Origin: Nostoc favosum CHAB5714
GTDB taxonomy: Bacteria > Cyanobacteriota > Cyanobacteriia > Cyanobacteriales > Nostocaceae
Direction: 5' to 3'
Length of the DNA stretch: 55,701 nt
NCBI RefSeq assembly: GCF_020829495.1
Contig: NZ_JAIVFQ010000045.1
Span: 1 to 55,701, forward strand
In this document: piece after piece, positions 43,536-50,830 of the stretch
Position numbering within the stretch: position 1 is the stretch's first letter
Layout of the letters: each line of letters starts with the position of its first letter
Made by a program: the position numbers and the translations under genes
Notes under the pieces: generated by a model
The model's input: the letters and a program-made list of their open reading frames with translations, nothing else
Database searches by the model: none
What the model was told of the DNA's origin: nothing

Positions 43536-46500
43536 TTAAGCGCTAAAGTATTTTGCTAGTGGGTGGTAAGCAATAATCGCAGTGGTAGACTGTTCTGGAT
43601 AAAGTTGTTCACTTTCATCCATATACAAGTTAATCCTGTCAGTCTGCAATAACTCCAGTTGCTTGTACTGGTCTTGAATATTTGGACAAGCTGGATACCC
43701 AAAGCTATACCGCGAGCCACGATAGCGTTGTGCTAATATATCCCGAATATTGTCGGGTTCAGACGCTCGAGTACTCGCTACCGCTTCGCTATCAGTAGCA
43801 AAACCTAACTCTCGGCGTATTCTGGCGTGTGTCCACTCAGCTACAGCTTCCGCTACCTGTACCGCCATGCCGTGGAAATACAGATAATCGGTGTATTGAT
43901 TGGCAACAAACAGCTTTTGGGCGAATTCTGTCGCAATCTCCCCTACAGTCACCGCCTGCATCGGGAAGACATCAATAATTCCCGACTCCTTCGGTGCAAA
44001 GAAATCTGCTATGCACAGCCGCCTTAAAGACTTTTGTCTGGGAAACTCGAAAGTTGCAACCTGTTGTGATTGCTTCTTTGAGTCATATATATGTAGAGAA
44101 TTTCCCTCGGCTTGACAAGGAAAATACCCATAAATCACCTGGGGATGCAACAAATTCTCTTCAATAATTCGCTGTTTCCAAGTTTCTAAAATTGGGTACA
44201 CTTTCTCAGCTAAGAAAGCCTGATATTCTTCCTTAGATTGTTCCTTTGGTTTACGGAATTGCCACTGTCCAGCAATTAAAGCTTGTAAATCTAAATGCCA
44301 GAATATTTCCTCGATGGGAATATCACTAGGCTGCAATAACTGCGTTCCCCAGAAAGGCGGTGTGGGACGTTCAATATCTATCGCTACAGCATCAGAACGT
44401 CTTGTATCTATGGGGAGTGGGGAGACGCGATTAATCGCGTCTGTACTGAGTGGGGATTCTTCAGTAGCGATTTTTGATTTTTGGTTATTAGTCTCTAGTT
44501 CAGCAGTTTTGACTTCGTTCAAAAATCCCTGCAAATCTTCCCAGTTACCAGCGGCCTTTGCTGGCATTAATTTATCCATGAAGTGCAAGTCAGAAAAGGC
44601 ATCTTTGCCATACACAACTTTACCTTTGTAGGTCTTTTGGCAATCTTCATGCACAAATTTCGGAGTCAGCGCCGCACCACCTAATATGACGGGGACACTA
44701 ATTCCCTTTTCGTTGAATACCTCCAAGTTCTCTTTCATAAAGGCGGTGGATTTTACCAGTAAACCACTCATGGCTATACAATCAGCTTTGTGCTGTTCGT
44801 AAGCGTTGATGATGTTTTCCACTGGCTGTTTAATTCCCAGGTTAATCACCTTGTAGCCGTTGTTGGATAAGATGATATCCACCAAGTTTTTACCAATGTC
44901 GTGGACATCGCCTTTCACTGTGGCAATGATAAAGGTTCCCTTGGCATTGTTGCCTGATTCTGATTTTTCCATGAACGGTTCTAGAAACGCCACCGCCGCT
45001 TTCATGGTTTCCGCAGATTGCAAGACAAAGGGTAGCTGCATTTGTCCAGAACCGAATAATTCCCCGACAACTTTCATGCCATCTAGCAGGAAGGTGTTGA
45101 TAATTTCTAAGGGGGGATATTCTTCTAAGGCTTTTTTCAGATGTTCTTCTAAGCCTATGCGTTCGCCGTCGATGATGTGACGTTTTAGACGTTCTGGGAT
45201 GGGGAGACTTTCATCTAAGGAGCGATCGCGTTTTGTTGTCACCCCAGCAAACGCTGTGGTAAGCTCTCCCAAGGGATCGTAAACGCAAGCATTACCCTCA
45301 AACTTCCGCTCATCATAAATCAACTGGCGACAGATTTCTTGATGGCGTGCCTCAATCTTAGAGAGCGGTAAAATTTTGTTAGCACTGACAATGGCTGCAT
45401 CCATTCCCGCCGTTGTCGCCTCGTGCAAAAACACTGAGTTCAGCACTATCCGCGAGGCTGGATTCAAACCAAAGGAAATATTAGAAACACCCAAAATCAC
45501 ATGGCATCCAGGCAATTCTTGACGAATTCGCCGGATTGATTCAATTGTCGCTTTACCGTTTTCTCGGTCTTCTTCAATCCCGGTGGAAATTGGTAACGCT
45601 AGGGTATCAAAGAATATTTCTGTGGGTGGTATGCCATATTCTACAGCTTGACGGTATGCGCGTTGGGCGATCGCAAACTTTCTGTCTGCTGTCCGCGCCA
45701 TTCCATCTTCATCGATAGTACCAATGACTACACCAGCACCGTATTTTTTCGCTAACTCTAGCACCTTCAAAAAGCGCGGTTCCCCATCTTCGTAATTGGT
45801 GGAGTTAAGCAAGCACTTACCACCGGCAACTTTTAAACCCGCCTCCATCTTTTCCCATTCGGTGGAGTCAAGCATTAAAGGTAATGTCACATTATTAACA
45901 ATGCGCGAAACTAATTCGTGCATATCTCGTACACCGTCACGTCCCACATAATCGACGTTGACATCGAGGATGTGTGCGCCTTCTTTTACTTGCGCCCTCG
46001 CCATTGAAACGAGTCCATCCCAATCTTCGGCATTCAGTAAATCGCGGCACTTCTTGGAACCACTGGCGTTGAGACGTTCACCAACAATCAAGAAGGAATT
46101 ATCTTGGTCGTAGGGCTGAGTGGTGTAAATTGATGCTGCTGCTGGTTCTAAGCTAGGATGTCTAACTTTTGGCTTCAGGTCTTTAGCGACTTCTGCCAAT
46201 TGTTGAATGTGTTCTGGACGTGTCCCACAGCAACCCCCGATCACTTGGACACCCAAATCTTCAACAAAGTGCATCAATGACATCCGTAATTCCAACGGTG
46301 TCAGGCGGTAGTGCGCTTGACCGCCGACGTTCTCAGGTAAACCCGCGTTGGGAATACAGGAAACGATGAAAGGTGAATGTTCTGCCAGATACTTGATATG
46401 TGGTTTCATCAAGTCTGGGCCTGTGGCACAGTTTAAGCCGAGAATGTCAATTGGGTAAGGTTCCAGAATTGTCAGCACAGCACTGATTTCTGAACCAACC

Positions 46501-47111
46501 AACATTGTGCCCATGCTTTCCATTGTCACAGACACCATCAACGGACGGCGATCGCCTTTTTTGGCAAACACTTCTTCAATAGCATTCAGCGCCGCCTTAA
46601 TTTGCAGCACATCTTGGCAAGTTTCCACCAGGAATAAATCGACACCACCATCCCACAGCGCTTCTGCTTGTTCGGCAAAAGTAGCTTTCATGGTATCAAA
46701 GTCAATATGTCCCAAGGTAGGAAGTTTTGTTGTGGGGCCGATAGAACCTGCAACAAACCGGGGTTTTTCTGGCGTGGAAAATTCCGCAGCGACACGCTTC
46801 GCCAATTCTGCTGCTGTCTTGCTGAGGTAGTAGGCTTGGTCTGCCAAGTCATATTCTGCCAGCACAAGGGACGTACTGCCAAAGGTATCCGTTTCAATGA
46901 CATCTGCGCCAGCAGCGAGAAAGTCACGGTGAACCTTAGCGACTGCTTCGGGTTTAGTGTGGACTAAGTATTCGTTACAACCTTCATACTGTGGGCCGCC
47001 GAAGTCTTCAGCAGTGAGGTTTTGGGTTTGTAAGTTGGTTCCCATCGCCCCGTCGAAGACAAGGACTGGGCTATCTGGACTACGCAGGCGTTCAAGGAAA
47101 GGATGAGTCAT
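43536..47111 (-). CDS. metH: Cobalamin-dependent methionine synthase MetH
   Basis: MetH transfers a methyl group from methyltetrahydrofolate through cobalamin to homocysteine. All modules are present in the 1191 residues. The homocysteine domain has zinc cysteines in LNCATGP and GGCCGTRPEH. The pterin domain follows (about 340-620), then the cap and the B12-binding domain with DVHDIGKN (near residue 735), and the C-terminal activation domain with YRGSRYSFGYPACP. Two low-complexity insertions interrupt linkers: one near residues 875-905 carrying a perfect DNA palindrome, and SEAVASTRAS near 1105. A ribosome site AGGAAA precedes the ATG by two bases. No cobalamin riboswitch was seen upstream. 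Confidence 0.95.
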   Translation of the reverse strand: MTHPFLERLRSPDSPVLVFDGAMGTNLQTQNLTAEDFGGPQYEGCNEYLVHTKPEAVAKVHRDFLAAGADVIETDTFGSTSLVLAEYDLADQAYYLSKTAAELAKRVAAEFSTPEKPRFVAGSIGPTTKLPTLGHIDFDTMKATFAEQAEALWDGGVDLFLVETCQDVLQIKAALNAIEEVFAKKGDRRPLMVSVTMESMGTMLVGSEISAVLTILEPYPIDILGLNCATGPDLMKPHIKYLAEHSPFIVSCIPNAGLPENVGGQAHYRLTPLELRMSLMHFVEDLGVQVIGGCCGTRPEHIQQLAEVAKDLKPKVRHPSLEPAAASIYTTQPYDQDNSFLIVGERLNASGSKKCRDLLNAEDWDGLVSMARAQVKEGAHILDVNVDYVGRDGVRDMHELVSRIVNNVTLPLMLDSTEWEKMEAGLKVAGGKCLLNSTNYEDGEPRFLKVLELAKKYGAGVVIGTIDEDGMARTADRKFAIAQRAYRQAVEYGIPPTEIFFDTLALPISTGIEEDRENGKATIESIRRIRQELPGCHVILGVSNISFGLNPASRIVLNSVFLHEATTAGMDAAIVSANKILPLSKIEARHQEICRQLIYDERKFEGNACVYDPLGELTTAFAGVTTKRDRSLDESLPIPERLKRHIIDGERIGLEEHLKKALEEYPPLEIINTFLLDGMKVVGELFGSGQMQLPFVLQSAETMKAAVAFLEPFMEKSESGNNAKGTFIIATVKGDVHDIGKNLVDIILSNNGYKVINLGIKQPVENIINAYEQHKADCIAMSGLLVKSTAFMKENLEVFNEKGISVPVILGGAALTPKFVHEDCQKTYKGKVVYGKDAFSDLHFMDKLMPAKAAGNWEDLQGFLNEVKTAELETNNQKSKIATEESPLSTDAINRVSPLPIDTRRSDAVAIDIERPTPPFWGTQLLQPSDIPIEEIFWHLDLQALIAGQWQFRKPKEQSKEEYQAFLAEKVYPILETWKQRIIEENLLHPQVIYGYFPCQAEGNSLHIYDSKKQSQQVATFEFPRQKSLRRLCIADFFAPKESGIIDVFPMQAVTVGEIATEFAQKLFVANQYTDYLYFHGMAVQVAEAVAEWTHARIRRELGFATDSEAVASTRASEPDNIRDILAQRYRGSRYSFGYPACPNIQDQYKQLELLQTDRINLYMDESEQLYPEQSTTAIIAYHPLAKYFSA
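44423..44442. repeat. Perfect 20-bp palindrome inside metH
   Basis: AGACGCGATTAATCGCGTCT is its own reverse complement. It lies in the linker of metH after the B12-binding domain, flanked by GAGTGGGG on both sides (44415-44422 and 44448-44455), and is translated in frame (around residues 890-896). This looks like an inserted dispersed repeat. Confidence 0.75.
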
Positions 47112-47329
47112 ATTTTCCTAGAAGAAATGAGGATATCAAGTGAGTCATGTGATACTCGACTTACTTTATTATTTTCCAAAATTATGATATTTTTGGCACG
47201 TTTTAATAAAGTCTGTTTTGCTGAAACTCACCTTTGGCTCATTTTGACCTGATTTATCAAGATTGGCGATGACAGAATTATGCAAAAGCGCCCTTATATC
47301 ATGTCGCTTGATTGCTTATTAAACTCGAA

Positions 47330-47640
47330 GAACCCCACCCCGCCAAAGCTACGCTTTGTTTCCCTTCCCGAAGAGCCTACGATGTACACACAAGTCTTAC
47401 CGCAGCCATATCTTTATTAATAAATCTCGCACTGCGTTTCTATCCCGCCTCGGAATGAATTCCGAGTCTGATAGCTAAAGTCCACTCAAGTGGACTAAAT
47501 AATCAATTCAGTCCACTTGAGTGGACTTCAGCTATGAGCCGCTGAACTTCAGTTCTGGGCGGGATGTCGGTGAGTGTGACAGTTTAGCTTTGACAAAAAT
47601 GTGTGTAGAGAATTTTTCGACTTATGCGTATACCGTAGCC
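47330..47640. mobile_element. Degenerate copy of the GTACACAC-ended element, interrupted
   Basis: A left end (GATGTACACACAAGTCT at 47380-47396) matches the ends of the element at 14806. A decayed right end (GACTTATGCGTATACC) lies near 47619-47634 in opposite orientation. The palindromic element 47442-47565 sits between them, as if inserted. The flank AAGAACCCCACCCCGC (47329 onward) recurs at 55450. The whole gap 47112-47903 has no gene; 47650-47765 holds a further GTTGGGTT-type hairpin repeat related to the one at 49700. Confidence 0.55.
47442..47565. repeat. Multi-hairpin palindromic element, copy A
   Basis: ATCCCGCC (47442-47449) pairs with GGCGGGAT (47558-47565). Inside are CTCGGAAT/ATTCCGAG (47449-47466) and a pair of 25-bp arms (47472-47496 and 47510-47534, 24 of 25 complementary). 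Each arm is itself a hairpin, GTCCACT/AGTGGAC. A GAACT/AGTTC hairpin (about 47544-47555) completes the set. Confidence 0.8.
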
Positions 47641-47903
47641 TGCTTGCGGGGAGGGGTTGAAGGTCGTGAAACCCAACAAAGCCCTGAAAATGTTGGGTTG
47701 AGGAACGAAACGCAACCTACATTGGAGTTATTTTTTAGGCAAAACCTACGCAGTATTGACACAGGTGGGGTTTGACTGAATTCTACACATAGTCAGATGA
47801 AATATTTTCGCCAAGTTTCTTATCTTGGGATCACAGCTTAGAGTTGTTACTCCGTTCAGCTCAAAGATGGAAAAAACACCAGGAGTATAACTTGAGTCTT
47901 ACT

Positions 47904-48533
47904 ATGGATTTAAATTCTTTGTTCAATCTAAATACATTTATTGAATTATTACTGGGGATTAGTTTGAGCGCGGCGGCTGGCTTCAGAGTATTTGTACCAC
48001 TGCTAGCATTGAGTGTGGCTTCAGTTTTTGGACATTTTGATTTGCCAACTGACTTTGATTGGCTGGAAACACCTCAAGCTGTAATTGTATTTGCAGTCGC
48101 TTGTTTGCTGGAAATTACCGGTTATTACATTCCTTGGTTGGATCATCTGCTGGATATTGTAGCCACTCCTGCGGCATTTATCGCCGGGACAATCGTAACA
48201 GCATCTGTTGCTCCAGAGATGAATCCACTGGTGCAATGGACGTTAGCTTTAATTGCTGGTGGTGGAACCGCAGGATTAACTCAGGGATTAACGAATATAT
48301 TGCGGATAAGTTCTACAGGCGTTTCAGGTGGATTAACCAATCCAGTTGTGTCAACCATTGAATTGCTCATCGCAATCGGACTGTCTGTGCTGGCGCTAGC
48401 TTTACCAGTGGTAGCTGGAGTGATTGTGATTGGTTTTCTAATAATAGCTATTCAAAGACTCTGGAATTTCTTCTTGAATAAACCAACTTCTCAAACTAAC
48501 CAAACCGTCTCTCCATCAAGAGAATTGGGATAA
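47904..48533 (+). CDS. DUF4126 membrane protein
   Basis: From the ATG at 47904 the protein is 209 residues with several membrane helices: IELLLGISLSAAAGFRVFVP, AVIVFAVACLLEITGYYIP, LDIVATPAAFIAGTIVTASV, WTLALIAGGGTAGLTQGL and IELLIAIGLSVLALALPVVA. This pattern, including GFRVFVPLLALS and PWLDHLLDIVATPAA, is that of DUF4126, a family of unknown function. A start at 47844 is open but adds a hydrophilic lead without conservation. An AGGAGTA ribosome site lies 19 bases before the chosen ATG. It stands alone between repeat-rich spacers. Confidence 0.85.
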   Translation: MDLNSLFNLNTFIELLLGISLSAAAGFRVFVPLLALSVASVFGHFDLPTDFDWLETPQAVIVFAVACLLEITGYYIPWLDHLLDIVATPAAFIAGTIVTASVAPEMNPLVQWTLALIAGGGTAGLTQGLTNILRISSTGVSGGLTNPVVSTIELLIAIGLSVLALALPVVAGVIVIGFLIIAIQRLWNFFLNKPTSQTNQTVSPSRELG

Positions 48534-48634
48534 GTACTTATAGATGTTGTTTCATAGCTGCGATCGCAATTATAAAGCGATCGTAGTCATAGGGTGTGTT
48601 AGCGCGAAAGTTAAGGAGAATCGTATTGCTACCT

Positions 48635-48757
48635 AACCCGCCTGGAACTCAAAGTTTCAGGCTAATAGCCCAAGTCCACTTTAGTGGACTAAAACCGCTT
48701 CTGAGTCTTCTTTAGAAGACTTTAACTATTAGCCTCAGAATGAATTCTGAGGCGGTT
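48635..48757. repeat. Multi-hairpin palindromic element, copy B
   Basis: An outer pairing of AACCCGCCT (48635-48643) with AGGCGGTT (48750-48757) encloses a GGAACT hairpin and a 9-bp stem GGCTAATAG/CTATTAGCC (48660-48668 and 48726-48734). It also encloses the hairpins GTCCACT/AGTGGAC (48674-48689), GTCTTCT/AGAAGAC (48705-48720) and CTCAGAAT/ATTCTGAG (48734-48751). The order and loops resemble copy A at 47442, partly in reversed order. Confidence 0.8.
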
Positions 48758-48790
48758 GTTGGGAATGGGCGCGAAAGCGTAACGCACCTT

Positions 48791-49060
48791 TAATACTCGC
48801 CGATGAGTCTTTGATACTCGTGAATGAGTCTTTGATACTCGTGAGCGAGTCTTTAATACTCGCCGATGAGTCTTTGATACTCGTGAACGAGTCTTTGATA
48901 CTCGTGAACGAGTCTTTGATACTCGTGAGCGAGTCTTTGATACTCGTGAGCGAGTCTTTGATACTCGTGAGCGAGTCTTTTATACTCGTGAGCGAGTCTT
49001 TGATACTCGTGAGCGAGTCTTTGATACTCGTGAGCGAGTCTTTGATACTCGTGGATGAGT
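48791..49060. repeat. 21-bp tandem repeat array, 12 full units and a partial one
   Basis: Units of 21 bp start at 48791, 48812 and so on to 49043, with consensus TGATACTCGTGAGCGAGTCTT. Each contains ACTCG and CGAGT separated by four bases, a small hairpin. Because 21 is a multiple of three both strands remain open (TSIKDSL or ILVSESL in translation), but the frames are by-products. The array lies in the 687-bp gap 48534-49220, which also has a GATGTCTACGACGGGCTACG dispersed repeat at 49081-49108. Confidence 0.95.
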
Positions 49061-49220
49061 GAATGTTATTGCAAGAGTTGCGATGTCTACGACGGGCTAC
49101 GCCTACGCACTTTACTAATTTCAACATTACAGCCCTTTCTACGCAGATAGAACACATTAATCTAGCCCCACTCCCCATAACCTGCGATACTGGTAAATAT
49201 CGCTACAGAGTTGGTAAGGT

Positions 49221-49631
49221 TTGCAGGTGACAAACGAAGAACTGTTGCAAATTATTGAAAAAGCTGCCAGAGAAAAGGCAACGGAGCTAGACCTCGATAA
49301 CAATCAACTCAGCAACCTGCCGCCAGAATTCAGCCAACTCTCCAACTTAACTGAGCTATTCCTCGATAACAATCCACAATTAAGGTCGCTACCGCCTGAA
49401 ATTGTTGAGCAGGGAAGGCAGGCAATTTTGACCTATCTTCGAGCCAGGTTAGAAGGTAAACAATAATATCTTTCTAAGCTGCTAGTAGTTGGTGAAGGGG
49501 GTGTGGGTAAAACTATCCATCCTTATTAATAAGAGCGCTACGTGATGAAGACTTTGATACCCACGAATCTGCTTGCTACCCACAACATTGAAATTAAATG
49601 GCTCGTAACAGCACTATTGCAGGGATTATAA
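49221..49631 (+). pseudogene. Remnant of a leucine-rich-repeat Roc-GTPase (ROCO-type) gene
   Basis: The first 81 codons encode an N-terminal helix and two leucine-rich repeats (TELDLDNNQLSNLPPEFSQL, TELFLDNNPQLRSLPPEI), ending YLRARLEGKQ at a TAA (49464-49466). In the same frame the sequence continues SKLLVVGEGGVGKT, a Roc-domain P-loop. A second frame then gives LLIRALRDEDFDTHES, and the first frame resumes with THNIEIKWL at 49578. Intact cyanobacterial proteins join these segments, so one stop and at least two frameshifts have destroyed the gene. The COR and any kinase or other domains are absent. Confidence 0.8.
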
Positions 49632-49664
49632 ACGTATATTTAACTAGAATTAAGGTGTTATGGC

Positions 49665-49797
49665 AATACTGCTCGGTTAAGGGAAATTGTAGGTTGGGTA
49701 GAGCGTAAGCGTTACTCAACAAATCTAGGTAAATGTTGGGTTTGTTCCTCAACCCAACCTACATTAACGTAAGTTTTTCGCTTAACCGAGCAGTATT
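49665..49797. mobile_element. MITE-like element with perfect 17-bp terminal inverted repeats
   Basis: AATACTGCTCGGTTAAG (49665-49681) is the exact reverse complement of 49781-49797. A second nested pair, TGTAGGTTGGGT (49688-49699) and ACCCAACCTACA (49752-49763), lies inside, with another GTTGGGTT/AACCCAAC hairpin at about 49735-49758. It has no coding sequence. It lies between the LRR-Roc remnant and the amidase gene, in the gap 49632-49827. Confidence 0.8.
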
Positions 49798-49827
49798 AAT
49801 ATCTATTGTTTTACGGCTATTAAAAAA

Positions 49828-50706
49828 ATGAGGTTTAAAGACTGGGCGACTAGGGTGCTACTAATCTCACTGATGTTCATGGCTTTAATTGTAGTGCTGC
49901 TAATTGGACGAGCGACAAAATTACAAAATAATCCGACTACATCCCATACATCCAATCCACAGGTTACAGCCTGGAGTCAATATCCCCAAGCGCAATTTCA
50001 ATCAGCGAAAGAGCCAGAGAAGAAATCTCAAAATGTTATTAAGTCCCCAGTGAAGATTAACAAGCCTGTAGCAAGGTATGTAACCACTCAAGCTTTTGCA
50101 CAGTACAGACCTAATTATCAAGTTGTCTCAGTTAACCCAACTAACTATGGAGAACGGTACGCCCAAGATGTTAACGGCGTTCTTCTCAACAACCAACCAA
50201 TTATCGTCCTCCATGAAACTGGTTATTCTGCTTCCAGCGCGATTAATTTCTTTCAAGTAGCCCATAACGATGAAAGTGTGCAAGCAAGTTACCACGCCTT
50301 AATCAAGTTAGACGGAACGGTGGTTTATCTAGTACCGCCAGAAAAGCGGGCTTTTGGTGCAGCTAACTCAGTATTTGATAGTCCTGATGGAGTGGAAACT
50401 GTGCAGACTAACCCAAATTTGCCCTCGTCTGTGAATAATTTTGCCTATCACGTTTCTTTGGAAACACCGCCAGATGGTTATGACGGTAGCAGCCAACAAA
50501 CCCATAGCGGCTATACGGAAGCTCAATATAATTCTCTTGCTTGGTTAATTGCTCAAAGTCAAGTTCCAGATGATCGCATTACTACCCACAAGCTAGTAGA
50601 CCGTTCTGGTAAAAAAGTTGACCCGATAAATTTTGATGGTAATAAATTTCTGAGCTTACTTAATACTTATCGTCAGGTCAGACCAATATATAGAGTAAGT
50701 AAATAA
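49828..50706 (+). CDS. N-acetylmuramoyl-L-alanine amidase, AmiD/Amidase_2 type
   Basis: A 292-residue periplasmic amidase that should cut the bond between muramic acid and the stem peptide in peptidoglycan. Residues 8-28 form a membrane anchor or uncleaved signal, followed by a Ser/Gln/Lys-rich linker (31-90) and the Amidase_2 domain (about 108-280). Probable zinc ligands are His129 (IVLHET), His254 (ITTHKL) and Asp265 (KKVDP), matching the AmiD pattern. The start at 49828 lies directly before the basic residues of the anchor. No peptidoglycan genes are adjacent. Confidence 0.9.
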   Translation: MRFKDWATRVLLISLMFMALIVVLLIGRATKLQNNPTTSHTSNPQVTAWSQYPQAQFQSAKEPEKKSQNVIKSPVKINKPVARYVTTQAFAQYRPNYQVVSVNPTNYGERYAQDVNGVLLNNQPIIVLHETGYSASSAINFFQVAHNDESVQASYHALIKLDGTVVYLVPPEKRAFGAANSVFDSPDGVETVQTNPNLPSSVNNFAYHVSLETPPDGYDGSSQQTHSGYTEAQYNSLAWLIAQSQVPDDRITTHKLVDRSGKKVDPINFDGNKFLSLLNTYRQVRPIYRVSK

Positions 50707-50730
50707 TTTAACGTGAGTGAGTTTGACAAA

Positions 50731-50816
50731 CCTCTCCCTGCCTTGAACTAAAGTTCAAGTCTGTCCCTCTCCGAGTCGGAGAGGGACAGGTTTTGCGTAG
50801 TAAAACCAGGGAGAGG
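50731..50816. terminator. Cloverleaf-like palindromic element between convergent genes, copy C
   Basis: A 10-bp outer stem CCTCTCCCTG/CAGGGAGAGG (50731-50740, 50807-50816) encloses three hairpins. They are CTTGAACT/AGTTCAAG (50742-50759), CTGTCCCTCTCCG/CGGAGAGGGACAG (50761-50789, 13 bp, 3-nt loop) and GGTTTT/AAAACC (50789-50807). It sits between the convergent amidase and ribBA genes and may end both transcripts. Confidence 0.6.
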
Positions 50817-50830
50817 TATATTCAACCAAG

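Noticed and set aside
47112..47330. Cobalamin or SAM-type riboswitch before metH
   Set aside because: No B12-box or other conserved riboswitch core is visible; the region is A+T-rich with no extended pairing.
47521..47775. 84-codon plus-strand open frame
   Set aside because: It reads through the palindromic element and dispersed repeat fragments; there is no ribosome site or recognisable domain.
48791..49060. CRISPR array
   Set aside because: Units are directly adjacent with no spacers and no cas genes are present.
48735..49178. Open frames on both strands across the 21-bp array (TSIKDSL and ILVSESL repeats)
   Set aside because: The frames follow from a period divisible by three without stop codons; translations are pure repeat with no start context or family resemblance.
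50731..50816. tRNA gene suggested by the cloverleaf shape
   Set aside because: Arm lengths do not fit (13-bp middle arm, no 7-nt anticodon loop), and the conserved T-loop and D-loop bases are absent.
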